64,000 nt of DNA from NCBI RefSeq assembly GCF_006717075.1, contig NZ_VFQC01000002.1, positions 538,351 through 602,350 of the forward strand, read 5' to 3'. Positions 23,925 through 31,361 of the stretch are shown one piece after another. Under the pieces are notes generated by a model, which saw only the letters and a program-made list of their open reading frames with translations, was not told the origin of the DNA and did no database searches. Within the stretch, counting starts at the first letter, position 1. Every line of letters begins with the position of its first letter. This stretch comes from Haloactinospora alba. GTDB lineage: Bacteria > Actinomycetota > Actinomycetes > Streptosporangiales > Streptosporangiaceae. The translations under genes were made by a program, and so were the position numbers.

Positions 23925-25844
23925 ATGGCCACCACCACCGCACCGGCGCGAACCGCCACCGGATCCGGACCGGTCCGATCCTGGGTGACCAGCCCCTGGG
24001 CACAGGCGGGCGTCGTACTGTCCGTCCTCCTGCTCGGCTACGCGGCCGCCCACCTGCCGGCGGGCGTTCCGCAGTGGCTCGACGTGGGGTTGGGCGACTT
24101 CTGGAACCGGATCTACGACTGGATCGTCAACAACCGCAACTCCAGCCCGCTGTTCCTCTACGGGTTCAACTACGTGTCGGTGGGACTGGGATCGGCCGTC
24201 GTTCTCATCAACCAGGCGCTGACCCTGCTGACCTGGCCGGGCGTCATCGTTCTGGGAACCCTGACCGCCTGGCGCGCCGCGGGCAAACGCGTCGCCCTGT
24301 TCGTCCTCGCCAGCTTCGCGGTCGTCGGCTTCACCGGGCTGTGGAGCGAGACGCTGACGACGCTCTCACTGATCATCACCTCGGTGCTGCTGGCGCTCGT
24401 CATCGGCATCCCGCTGGGGATCATCGCCGGCCGCAGCGACCGGTTCCATGCCGCGATCCGTCCGGTACTGGACTTCATGCAGATCATGCCGGCGTTCGCC
24501 TACCTGATGCCGATGCTGCTGCTGTTCGGTATCGGCAACCCGGCGGCCGCCGTCGCCACCACCGTCTACGCCGCCCCGCCGGCGGTGCGTATCACCGCCC
24601 TGGCCATCCGCGGTGTCGACCAGGGGGTGGTGGAGGCCACCACCTCGCTCGGCTCGACCCCGCGCCAGCTGCTGACCAAGGTCCAGCTGCCGCTGGCCAA
24701 ACGCACCATCCTGCTCGGGGTGAACCAGACCATCATGCTGGCGATGTCCATGGTGGTCATCGCGTCGGTCATCGGTGCGGGCGGTCTCGGTGACGCCATC
24801 TACCAGGCGTTGAACAAGGTCAACGTCGGGGAGGCGTTCAGTGCCGGCATCGCGATCGTTCTCATGGCGATCGCGCTCGACCGCGTGACCAACGCCGGCG
24901 GGGACGAGAACCGCGGCCCCGACATTCCGGAGAGCCTGCGCAAACCCGTGCTGGGTCTCGGTGTGCTGGTGACCGCGGCCGCGGCGGTTCTCGGCCGGCT
25001 CGCGGGCCAGCTCCAGTGGCCCGCCAGCTGGGAGTTCAGCATCGCCGGCCCGGTGAACGCCGTCAACGACGGTCTGCAGAACCTCATCGGCGAGTTCACC
25101 GAGAAGCTCGCCTCGCTGATGCTCACCTGGCTGCTGGACCCGCTGACCGCGCTGCTCACCGGTTCGCCCTGGTGGCTGCTCGTGCTCGTCGCCGCGGCCA
25201 TCGGGTGGGTGGTCGACGGGTGGCGGATGTCCCTCACCGGCGGCCTCACCATCCTCGCCTGCGGCCTTCTGGGCGCGTGGGAAGCGAGCATGGACACCCT
25301 GGCGCAGGTGCTGATCGCGGGGGTCGTCACCGTCATCATCGGTTTCCTGGTGGGCATCCTCGCCTCGCGCAGCGACAGGCTCGCGGCCGGGTTGCGCCCG
25401 CTGCTGGACGCGATGCAGACCCTGCCGCCGTTCGTCTACCTGATCCCCGCCGTCGCACTGTTCGGTGTGGGCCGCATCCCGGCCCTGGCGGCAGCGGTCA
25501 TCTACGCGCTTCCGCCGGTGATCCGGCTGGTCAACGACGGCATCCGCGGCTGCTCGCCGGCCGCGATGGAAGCCGCCGCCTCCCAGGGGTCGAGCCGCTG
25601 GCAGATGCTCACCAAGGTGCAGCTCCCGCTGGCGAAGTCGTCCCTGCTGCTGGCGGTCAACCAGGGCATCATGATGATCCTCGCCATGGTGGTTATCGGG
25701 GCGCTGGTCGGCGCCGGGGCGTTGGGTTACAACGTCGTGTTCGGCATGGCGCAGAACCTGCTCGGCCTGGGGCTCAACGCCGGCCTGGCCATCGTCTGCC
25801 TCGGCCTGTTCCTGGACCGGCTCACCCAGAGCGCCGCCAAGTAG
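23925..25844 (+). CDS. proW: Tandem-duplicated glycine betaine ABC importer permease
   Basis: 639-residue permease, about twice the usual ProW/OpuAB length. It contains two complete MetI-type transport domains. The first (about residues 145-345) carries MPAFAYLMPMLLLFGIGNPA and the coupling motif EATTSLGSTPRQLLTKVQLP (EAA loop). The second (about 440-635) repeats it as LPPFVYLIPAVALFGVGRIP and EAAASQGSSRWQMLTKVQLP. Each has its own membrane helices, so a single polypeptide supplies both halves of the channel. The ATG at 23925 lies 2 bases after the proV stop, so the two genes are coupled. The substrate is inferred from proX and the betA/betB neighbours. Confidence 0.92.
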   Translation: MATTTAPARTATGSGPVRSWVTSPWAQAGVVLSVLLLGYAAAHLPAGVPQWLDVGLGDFWNRIYDWIVNNRNSSPLFLYGFNYVSVGLGSAVVLINQALTLLTWPGVIVLGTLTAWRAAGKRVALFVLASFAVVGFTGLWSETLTTLSLIITSVLLALVIGIPLGIIAGRSDRFHAAIRPVLDFMQIMPAFAYLMPMLLLFGIGNPAAAVATTVYAAPPAVRITALAIRGVDQGVVEATTSLGSTPRQLLTKVQLPLAKRTILLGVNQTIMLAMSMVVIASVIGAGGLGDAIYQALNKVNVGEAFSAGIAIVLMAIALDRVTNAGGDENRGPDIPESLRKPVLGLGVLVTAAAAVLGRLAGQLQWPASWEFSIAGPVNAVNDGLQNLIGEFTEKLASLMLTWLLDPLTALLTGSPWWLLVLVAAAIGWVVDGWRMSLTGGLTILACGLLGAWEASMDTLAQVLIAGVVTVIIGFLVGILASRSDRLAAGLRPLLDAMQTLPPFVYLIPAVALFGVGRIPALAAAVIYALPPVIRLVNDGIRGCSPAAMEAAASQGSSRWQMLTKVQLPLAKSSLLLAVNQGIMMILAMVVIGALVGAGALGYNVVFGMAQNLLGLGLNAGLAIVCLGLFLDRLTQSAAK

Positions 25845-25858
25845 GAGAGGAGCGCCCC

Positions 25859-26827
25859 ATGCGCAAGATAGGCAACAGGTCACTGCTCGCGAAGGCGGCG
25901 GTCGTGCTGCTCGCACTGCTGGTGACAAGTTCGTGCGCGATGCGTACGACATCCATGCTGCGCGACCCCAACACGGTTCGCATCGCCCTGAACTCCTGGG
26001 TGGGTTACGAGGCCGACGCGGCTGTGATCAAACACCTGCTGGAGCAGGAGCTCAACTACGAGGTCCAGCTCATCCAACTCGCCGAACAACCCTCGTGGCA
26101 GGCGCTCGACCAGGGCGCCGCCGACGTGATCCTGGAGAACTGGGGCCACGAGGACCTGTTGGAGACCTACGGGCCCGACGGGAACGGGACCGTGCTCGAC
26201 GGCGGCCCCAACGGCAACATCGGCCACATCGGCTGGTACATGCCGGAGTACCTGGTGGAGGAGTACCCCGACATCAACACACCCGAGGGGTTGCGGGAGC
26301 ACTCCGACGTCTTCCAGACGCCGGAAAGCGGTGACAAGGGCGAGTTCCTCGCCGGCGCTCCCGGGTTCGTCACCCAGGACCAGGGCATGATCAACCACTA
26401 CGACCTGCCGTTCGAGATCGTCTACGCGGGGTCGGAAGCCTCCCAGCTCACCGAGGTGCAGAAGCGCTACGAGCGCGAGGAGCCGGTGCTGTTCTACTCC
26501 CAGGAGCCGAGCTGGGTCCAGAACCAGCTGGACCTCGTGCGGGTGGAGTTCCCCGAGTGGACCGAGGGGTGCACCGACGATCCCGACGACATCGCCTGCG
26601 ACTACCCCCGCTACGATCTGAACAAGATCTACCGGACGGGGTTCGCGGAGGAGGACAGCGCGGCCTTCGAACTCATCGACCGGTGGAAGTGGGACAACAC
26701 GGACCAGAACGCCGTCGCGCAGAAGATCGCCGACGGGAACATGGACCGTGCGGACGCCGCCGCGGAGTGGGTGGAGAACAACCCGGACGTGTGGCAGTCC
26801 TGGGTCCCGGAGAGGACCGACAGGTGA
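25859..26827 (+). CDS. proX: Glycine betaine-binding lipoprotein of the ABC importer
   Basis: 322-residue OpuAC-type substrate-binding protein. A basic start (MRKIGNRSLL) and hydrophobic stretch lead to VTSSC, a slightly atypical lipobox with Cys at about residue 26, so it is probably anchored outside the membrane. The mature part opens VRIALNSWVGYEADAAV. Trp residues in GHIGWYMPEYLV, ENWGHEDLLE and SQEPSWVQNQLDLV are candidates for the aromatic cage that holds the trimethylammonium group. GGAGAGGAG lies 6-14 bases before the ATG. Last gene of the importer operon, followed by a strong terminator. Confidence 0.92.
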   Translation: MRKIGNRSLLAKAAVVLLALLVTSSCAMRTTSMLRDPNTVRIALNSWVGYEADAAVIKHLLEQELNYEVQLIQLAEQPSWQALDQGAADVILENWGHEDLLETYGPDGNGTVLDGGPNGNIGHIGWYMPEYLVEEYPDINTPEGLREHSDVFQTPESGDKGEFLAGAPGFVTQDQGMINHYDLPFEIVYAGSEASQLTEVQKRYEREEPVLFYSQEPSWVQNQLDLVRVEFPEWTEGCTDDPDDIACDYPRYDLNKIYRTGFAEEDSAAFELIDRWKWDNTDQNAVAQKIADGNMDRADAAAEWVENNPDVWQSWVPERTDR

Positions 26828-26845
26828 GCGGATAGTTCCGCTGCT

Positions 26846-26876
26846 GCGCGGGGGCGGCCTGGGGCCGCCCCCGCGC
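26846..26876. terminator. Strong terminator between proX and the DUF6343-like gene
   Basis: A 14-bp perfect GC-rich stem, GCGCGGGGGCGGCC paired with GGCCGCCCCCGCGC across a 3-base loop, between two convergent genes. It can end transcription from both sides. Confidence 0.8.
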
Positions 26877-26881
26877 GACTC

Positions 26882-27112
26882 TCAGTCCTCGTAGCGGATG
26901 CGCTGGTACACCCAGTACACGTTCAGGCACGCCGCCAGGAAACCGGCGCCGAGGATCACCGCCAGCGGCGCGGAGTCCGCCAGCACGACGGCGAGCACCG
27001 CTCCCGCGAGCAGCACCCCGGCCCCGAACACCGCCAGGACGAGCCGGAACCGTAACGCGCTCGCCGGCCTGTCGTGGCTGCCCAGCGGCCCCTTGAGCCG
27101 TCCGCGACGCAT
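26882..27112 (-). CDS. Small membrane protein, DUF6343-like
   Basis: 76 residues: a polar start with RPASALRFRLVLAVFGAGVL, then two transmembrane helices (about residues 22-45 and 48-68) and a short basic/acidic tail QRIRYED. It resembles small actinobacterial DUF6343 proteins of unknown role. The ATG at 27112 follows GGGAGGGAACC, which decides the start over one 19 codons upstream. Confidence 0.6.
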   Translation of the reverse strand: MRRGRLKGPLGSHDRPASALRFRLVLAVFGAGVLLAGAVLAVVLADSAPLAVILGAGFLAACLNVYWVYQRIRYED

Positions 27113-27212
27113 GGTTCCCTCCCGAGTCCGGCTCCTGTTACCAGGATACGACCACGCCGCGCGCCGCACCGGCGTGTTGCGGGCAGCGCGTTTCCACCGC
27201 TCCGGGCGGCGG

Positions 27213-27791
27213 CTACCGTTCCTCCCCCGGGGAGGCGTCCTCGCCGGCGGGCGGGAGGGTGCGCGCCAGCTCCGTGAACTCCAGATCCGGTCGCTGCGGC
27301 ACGCCGAACCGCTCGTCCCCGTACGGGAACGGGGCCGTCACTCCGGTTCGCTCGTATCCCCGCCGCTCGTACCACGAGACCAGTTCCTCCCGCTGGCGGA
27401 TGACGGTCATCCGCATCCGCCGCGCCCGCCACCACCGGACGGCGAGCCGTTCGGCGCGCCGCAGGACGGCCCGGCCCAGGCCCGTCCCCTGCATCGTCGG
27501 GCGGACGCACAGCATGCCGAAGTAGGCGTCGCCGTCGCCGGAGCGGCGCAGTTCGCAGCAGGCGGCCAGCTCCCCGCCGGATTCGGCCAGAAGGAGCGTG
27601 GTGTCGGGTTTCGCCAGCAGTTCCGCCACCATGTCGGGGTCGGTGCGCTGGCCCCCGAGGAGGTTCGCCTCCGTGGTCCATCCGCCGCGCGAGCTGTTCC
27701 CGCGGTAGGCGGAGTTCACGAGGTCGACGACGTGCGGCGTGTCCGCCGCCTGCGCCGCCCGGAACCGCAGCGTTCCGGTGTCGGTGTCCAT
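27213..27791 (-). CDS. GNAT-family N-acetyltransferase
   Basis: 192-residue acetyltransferase. The acetyl-CoA motif is LCVRPTMQGTGLGRAVLRRA (R/Q-x-x-G-x-G/A at about residues 101-120), preceded by the beta-4 strand DGDAYFGM and followed by ELVSWYERRGYERTG, the usual GNAT C-terminal beta strand. The substrate is unknown. GGGAGGTGAGC precedes the ATG at 27791. Possibly in one unit with the smaller GNAT gene upstream. Confidence 0.85.
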   Translation of the reverse strand: MDTDTGTLRFRAAQAADTPHVVDLVNSAYRGNSSRGGWTTEANLLGGQRTDPDMVAELLAKPDTTLLLAESGGELAACCELRRSGDGDAYFGMLCVRPTMQGTGLGRAVLRRAERLAVRWWRARRMRMTVIRQREELVSWYERRGYERTGVTAPFPYGDERFGVPQRPDLEFTELARTLPPAGEDASPGEER

Positions 27792-27861
27792 GCTCACCTC
27801 CCACTGCACGACCGCGGGAGAACGGAACGGTCCCGCGCGCTGGTCGGAAGCATAACCGGCC

Positions 27862-28176
27862 CTAGTCGTGGACCTCGCTCGCCGGGGCGTCGTAGAGGAG
27901 GTCCGCGTAGTCGGGGTGGCGGCCGATCCACCCCTTCACGTACGGGCACACCGGTATGACCCTCAGGTTCCGCGCGCGTACGTCGTCCAGCGCGCCGCGG
28001 ACGAGCCGGCTCCCCAGCCCCCTGCCCGCGAACGGCGACCCGACCTGGGTGTGAGTGAACACCATCACCCCACCGGTGAGGATGTACTCCGCCACCCCGG
28101 CGGGTGCGCCGTCGCCGCGGATCTCGTAGCGGTGTTCGTCCGGGTTGTCGGTGACGGTGTAGCCGTCGTCCTCCAT
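27862..28176 (-). CDS. Small YjdJ-type GNAT acetyltransferase
   Basis: 104-residue single-domain protein of the GNAT_YjdJ type. It has the segments RYEIRGDGAPAGVAEYILTG, HTQVGSPFAGRGLGSRLVRG (acetyl-CoA loop GRGLGS) and the C-terminal VIPVCPYVKGWIGRHPDYAD with the family's CPYVxxxIxxHPxY motif. The Cys in that motif is characteristic of this subgroup. Substrate unknown. GGGGGGATGG precedes the ATG. Confidence 0.9.
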   Translation of the reverse strand: MEDDGYTVTDNPDEHRYEIRGDGAPAGVAEYILTGGVMVFTHTQVGSPFAGRGLGSRLVRGALDDVRARNLRVIPVCPYVKGWIGRHPDYADLLYDAPASEVHD

Positions 28177-28268
28177 CGGTCCATCCCCCCACAGGGCGGC
28201 CGCGCGGGCACCGGGTGTTGTCGCTGGTCAGCAGCGTAACTCGGTGCCGCTGTCCGCACGGGCGAACC

Positions 28269-28300
28269 CGCCCCCGCGGCGCGTGTCGCACGCGGGGGCG
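28269..28300. terminator. GC-rich hairpin at the IS boundary
   Basis: CGCCCCCGCG paired with CGCGGGGGCG around a 12-base loop, ending 9 bases before the insertion element. It would stop transposase transcripts from running into the acetyltransferase genes, or be the target-side terminator next to which the element inserted. Confidence 0.6.
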
Positions 28301-28325
28301 ACCCGGCTAGGGCCTGTTTGGGAAG

Positions 28326-28781
28326 TTAGAGCCATTCGTTGATGGCCGCGATCTGGATGGTGGCCTCGTAGCGAAGCGCGAGCTTGTCATAGCGCGTGGC
28401 CACCGCCCGGTGCCGTTTGAGCCGGTTGATCCCGCACTCCACCGCGTGACGGGCCCGATAATCGACCTTGTCGAACCCCGGCGGGCGGCCCCCGCGATGC
28501 CCGGTGCGTTTGCGGTTGCGCACCCGGTCCGCGGGTTCGGGAATCGTCGCCTTGATCTTGCGTCTGCGCAGGTAGGCACGGATCTCCGTCGAGCTGTAGG
28601 CCTTATCCGCGCGCACCCGCACCGGTCGGGTGCGCGCGGGACCGCTCCGCTGGTGTCCGGCCACCCGGATGCCCTCCACCACCGGTGCGAATTGCGGTGC
28701 GTCTCCCCGCTGCCCGGCGGTGACCACCACCGACATCGGCTTTTGTCCCTGTTCGCAGGCCAGATGGATCTTCGTGCTCAA
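28326..28781 (-). CDS. IS5-family transposase, second frame (orfB)
   Basis: C-terminal catalytic part, 151 residues from the first possible start; the open frame continues upstream through [19 protein letters not shown] into the frameshift zone. It holds the second Asp in [11 protein letters not shown] and the Glu region [21 protein letters not shown], with the Y(2)R(3)E(6)K-like spacing of IS4/IS5 enzymes. There is no ribosome site at the TTG at 28781, which supports expression only as a fusion with orfA. Confidence 0.85.
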   Translation of the reverse strand: MSTKIHLACEQGQKPMSVVVTAGQRGDAPQFAPVVEGIRVAGHQRSGPARTRPVRVRADKAYSSTEIRAYLRRRKIKATIPEPADRVRNRKRTGHRGGRPPGFDKVDYRARHAVECGINRLKRHRAVATRYDKLALRYEATIQIAAINEWL

Positions 28782-29203
28782 CCCTCCGCGTGAGCGGCCC
28801 AGCCCGTGATCGTCGGGCTCGACCGTTTCGTGATCCCGGCCTTCCCCCTTTCCGCGGCCCCGGCGGCGTGCTGGTGGGCGCGCACCGCGGTGGAGTCCAC
28901 GTTGATGTCCCAGGTGATCAGCCCCGCCGCGTCGGCCCGCGAGCGCAGGGCGGTCAGGATCCGGGCCCAGGTGCCGTTGCGGGTCCAGCGGCGGAAGAGG
29001 TCATAGACGCTTTGCCAGGGGCCGTAGCGTTCGGGCACGTCGCGCCAGGGAGCGCCGACCCGTACCCGCCAGCGGATGCCGTTGATCAGTTGGCGTTTGG
29101 AGCGTGAGGGTGGGCGGCCGGCGGCGGGGGTGGGCAGGAGTGGTTCGAGCAGCGCCCATTGGGCGTCGGTGAGGTCACCGCGTGCGGGGCCGGGTAGGGT
29201 CAC
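28778..29203 (-). CDS. IS5-family transposase, first frame (orfA)
   Basis: 141-residue N-terminal part. It contains the IS5/IS427 start [16 protein letters not shown], the helix [20 protein letters not shown] and the first catalytic Asp in [16 protein letters not shown]. The frame ends shortly after a purine-rich run at about 28840-28855 (GGAAAGGGGGAAGG in the reading strand), where a ribosomal frameshift would join it to orfB. Its natural product is probably the fused orfAB transposase. Confidence 0.87.
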   Translation of the reverse strand: MTLPGPARGDLTDAQWALLEPLLPTPAAGRPPSRSKRQLINGIRWRVRVGAPWRDVPERYGPWQSVYDLFRRWTRNGTWARILTALRSRADAAGLITWDINVDSTAVRAHQHAAGAAERGKAGITKRSSPTITGWAAHAEG

Positions 29204-29413
29204 AGTGAAGCCTTCGGTGGGTGTGGTCTTCTTGGTCGTTGACTCGTCTACCGAAGGCTTCGCTTATGTGCGGGGTGACACGCCTGGTGTGACCGGATCG
29301 GTGCGTTTTCCCCTGATCGCACCAATTACCAAACAGGCCCTAGGAGCGGTGTCCAGGCACGTTGGTCGGGCCGACGCGACGTGTCGGCCCGAAAGCCGCC
29401 AAGGGCCGTCCCC

Positions 29414-30850
29414 TCAGCGGGAGATTGTCCGTTCGCGGCGCCGTGCGGTGAGAGTCGCACGCGCGGCGAGGCAGGCGCAGAACAGCAGGATGCCCGCGCT
29501 GACCGAACCGACGATGTGGAGCGAACCGGTGAGTGTTCCGCTTCCTGCGGCGATCCCTTCCGAGGCGACCCGTCCGATGGTCCCGAGGAGGGCGATTCCG
29601 GCGGCTGAGCCCACGTGGTTGCCGGTTTCGGCGAGCGCGGCGGCGCGGGCGGCTGATTCCGGCGGCGCCGCGGAGACGAGACGGTGTGTTCCGAACGCGA
29701 AGAGGGGGCCGCAGCCGAGCCCGGTGAGCGTGTAGGAGAGGACCAGGGGAAGCAGCGGGTGGGACTCACCCACCAGGACCAGGAGGGCTTCGCTTCCGGC
29801 CGAGACCGCGAGTCCCGCGGGTATCAGGATGTCGGCTGGGATGGTGGGGGAAAGACGTGCGGCGATCTGGGTGCCGACGGCGACGCCGATTCCCATGGGC
29901 ACGAATGCGACAGCGGCAGCCAGGGGCGTCAGCCCGGCGTCGGACTGGAGGTACTGGGTGGCCCAGAACCCGGTCCCGGCGAGCACGACGCCGGCGAGGA
30001 TGAGCGCGGTGAGGGTGCTGGCCACGGCAGGCGTGGCCAGGATCCGGAGGTCGAGAAGCGGTGAGGCGGTGGTGAGCTGTCGGCGAACGAACCAGGCCCC
30101 GATGACGAGGGCTCCCGCGCCCGCGGCAACCGCCATCGTGACGGGAGACCCATGAGCGGGGAGACCGGTCTTGATCAGGAGGAAGGTGCAGGCGAGCGCG
30201 GCGACGAGGAGTCCGGCACTGAGGCCGTCGACGTGTTGGGCGCTGGCCGGGTCCACGTGTTCGGGCAGTAGTCTCGGGCCGAGCGTCAGTACGGCGAGGC
30301 TGACGGGGACGGCGAGTAGGAACACCGACCCCCACCACCACTGGTGAAGCATGATGCCGCCGATCACGGGCCCGAAGGACGCGAAGGCGAACTGGGTAGT
30401 GGCCCACGCCGCGATAGCCCGGCCGCGTTTCGACTCTTCGGGGAATAACTCGGTGATCAGCGCGAGTGTGGACGGCATCAGTGTGGCGCCAGCGACCGCC
30501 TGCAGAACCCGAGCCGCGATGAGGGCCGTCGAGCTGGGCGCGAACGCGGCCAGCAGCGAGGCGAGCAGGAACCCGGTCGACCCGAGGAACAACAGCCGGC
30601 GACGTCCGAAGCGGTCGCCCACGGCGCCGGCCACCACGGCGAGCACGCCCACCACCAAGCCGTAGACATCGGTGATCCACAACTGCTCTGCCGCGTTCAC
30701 CCGGAGGTCGGTCGTGAGCTCGGGAAGCGCAAGGAAGAGGACGTTGAGATCCACGGCGACCACGGCGGTCGGCAAGAGGAGCAGGGTCAGCCCGCGCCAT
30801 GGACGAGTCAGCGGGTCGTGGTGGTGAGCGGTGTTCACAGCGTGTCTCAT
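29414..30850 (-). CDS. MFS multidrug exporter, 14-helix DHA2 type
   Basis: 478-residue major facilitator protein of the QacA/SmvA (DHA2) class. It has an N-terminal VVAVDLNVLFLALPELTTDL with the motif D1 Asp, motif A VAGAVGDRFGRRRLLFLGST (about residues 64-83) and motif C-like GPVIGGIMLHQWWWGSVFLL. Fourteen helices are predicted. The ATG at 30850 has no clear ribosome site and would be within a base or two of the transcript start predicted from the ECF42-type promoter at 30859-30885, so the message may be leaderless; a GTG at 30838 is an alternative. It is divergent from the YCII/ECF42 genes and probably belongs to that regulon. Substrate unknown. Confidence 0.88.
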   Translation of the reverse strand: MRHAVNTAHHHDPLTRPWRGLTLLLLPTAVVAVDLNVLFLALPELTTDLRVNAAEQLWITDVYGLVVGVLAVVAGAVGDRFGRRRLLFLGSTGFLLASLLAAFAPSSTALIAARVLQAVAGATLMPSTLALITELFPEESKRGRAIAAWATTQFAFASFGPVIGGIMLHQWWWGSVFLLAVPVSLAVLTLGPRLLPEHVDPASAQHVDGLSAGLLVAALACTFLLIKTGLPAHGSPVTMAVAAGAGALVIGAWFVRRQLTTASPLLDLRILATPAVASTLTALILAGVVLAGTGFWATQYLQSDAGLTPLAAAVAFVPMGIGVAVGTQIAARLSPTIPADILIPAGLAVSAGSEALLVLVGESHPLLPLVLSYTLTGLGCGPLFAFGTHRLVSAAPPESAARAAALAETGNHVGSAAGIALLGTIGRVASEGIAAGSGTLTGSLHIVGSVSAGILLFCACLAARATLTARRRERTISR

Positions 30851-30858
30851 GCCTGGTG

Positions 30859-30885
30859 GTCGTCGCCGGTCACCGATTCTCGACA
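30859..30885 (-). promoter_or_regulatory. ECF42-type promoter of the MFS gene
   Basis: On the minus strand: TGTCGA (30885-30880), 17-base spacer, CGAC (30862-30859). TGTCGA and CG(A/T)C are the -35 and -10 elements I recall for ECF42 sigma factors. Transcription would begin essentially at the MFS ATG. Confidence 0.6.
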
Positions 30886-30914
30886 GACAGGGGGAGACTT
30901 GTTGCGAACCCGGT

Positions 30915-30941
30915 TGTCGTGTGTGCCGATCCGGTGACGAC
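30915..30941 (+). promoter_or_regulatory. ECF42-type promoter of the YCII-sigma operon
   Basis: TGTCGT (30915-30920), 17-base spacer, CGAC (30938-30941), one mismatch from the ECF42 consensus and with exactly the spacing of the divergent promoter. It would give about 45 bases of leader before the YCII start and make the sigma factor autoregulated. Confidence 0.55.
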
Positions 30942-30992
30942 CACGGGGTACGACGGCAAACCGACGTCGTACCGAGCCCCCGGGAGGAAAAC

Positions 30993-31361
30993 GTGAAGTA
31001 CCTGATCCTGATGCATGTCGACCCGGACGTCCTGGAGCAGCTCCCTCCGGAGCAGGGCAAGCGGATCCAGGAGGGTCACGCGGCATTCATGGCGGAGACG
31101 AAGGAGCGGGGTGAGTTCGCCGGGACCCAGGCGCTGGCCGACCCGTGCCAGACCAAGGTCGTGCGGTCGGTCGACGGGAGCCAGCAGACCAGCGACGGTC
31201 CGTTCGTGGAGGCCAAGGAATACCTCGGCGGGTTCTACGTCATCGACGTGGAGGACGAGGAGCGCGCTCTGGAACTCGCGAAACTGATCCCGGACACGCG
31301 GATCGACGGGCTCGCGGTGGAGCTGCGGCCCGTGATGTTCAGCGACTTCGGAGACCTGTGA
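30993..31361 (+). CDS. YCII/DGPF-domain protein linked to an ECF sigma factor
   Basis: 122-residue YCII-related protein. It opens MKYLILMHVDPDVLEQLPPE and carries the eponymous DGPF motif in QTSDGPFVEAKEYLGGFYVI (about residues 68-87). DGPF proteins are the invariant genomic partners of ECF42 sigma factors; they are small dimeric ferredoxin-like proteins of undefined biochemical role. GGGAGGAAAAC precedes the GTG at 30993, and the stop overlaps the sigma gene start (GTGA), so the two are coupled. Confidence 0.93.
   Translation: MKYLILMHVDPDVLEQLPPEQGKRIQEGHAAFMAETKERGEFAGTQALADPCQTKVVRSVDGSQQTSDGPFVEAKEYLGGFYVIDVEDEERALELAKLIPDTRIDGLAVELRPVMFSDFGDL

Larger units (their letters stand above)
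28310..29340 (-). mobile_element. Intact IS5-family (IS427-like) insertion sequence
   Basis: 1,031-base element with terminal inverted repeats GGGCCTGTTTGGGAAGTTA (left) and, read inward from the right, GGGCCTGTTTGGTAATTGG. It is flanked on both sides by TA, the target duplication expected for this group (28308-28309 and 29341-29342). Two overlapping minus-strand frames encode one transposase by frameshifting. Ends, target duplication and catalytic residues are all intact, so it may be active. Confidence 0.9.

Noticed and set aside
30831-31361. A longer YCII protein starting upstream of 30993
   Set aside because: The YCII fold begins at MKYLILMH, and GGGAGGAAAAC lies just before the GTG at 30993.
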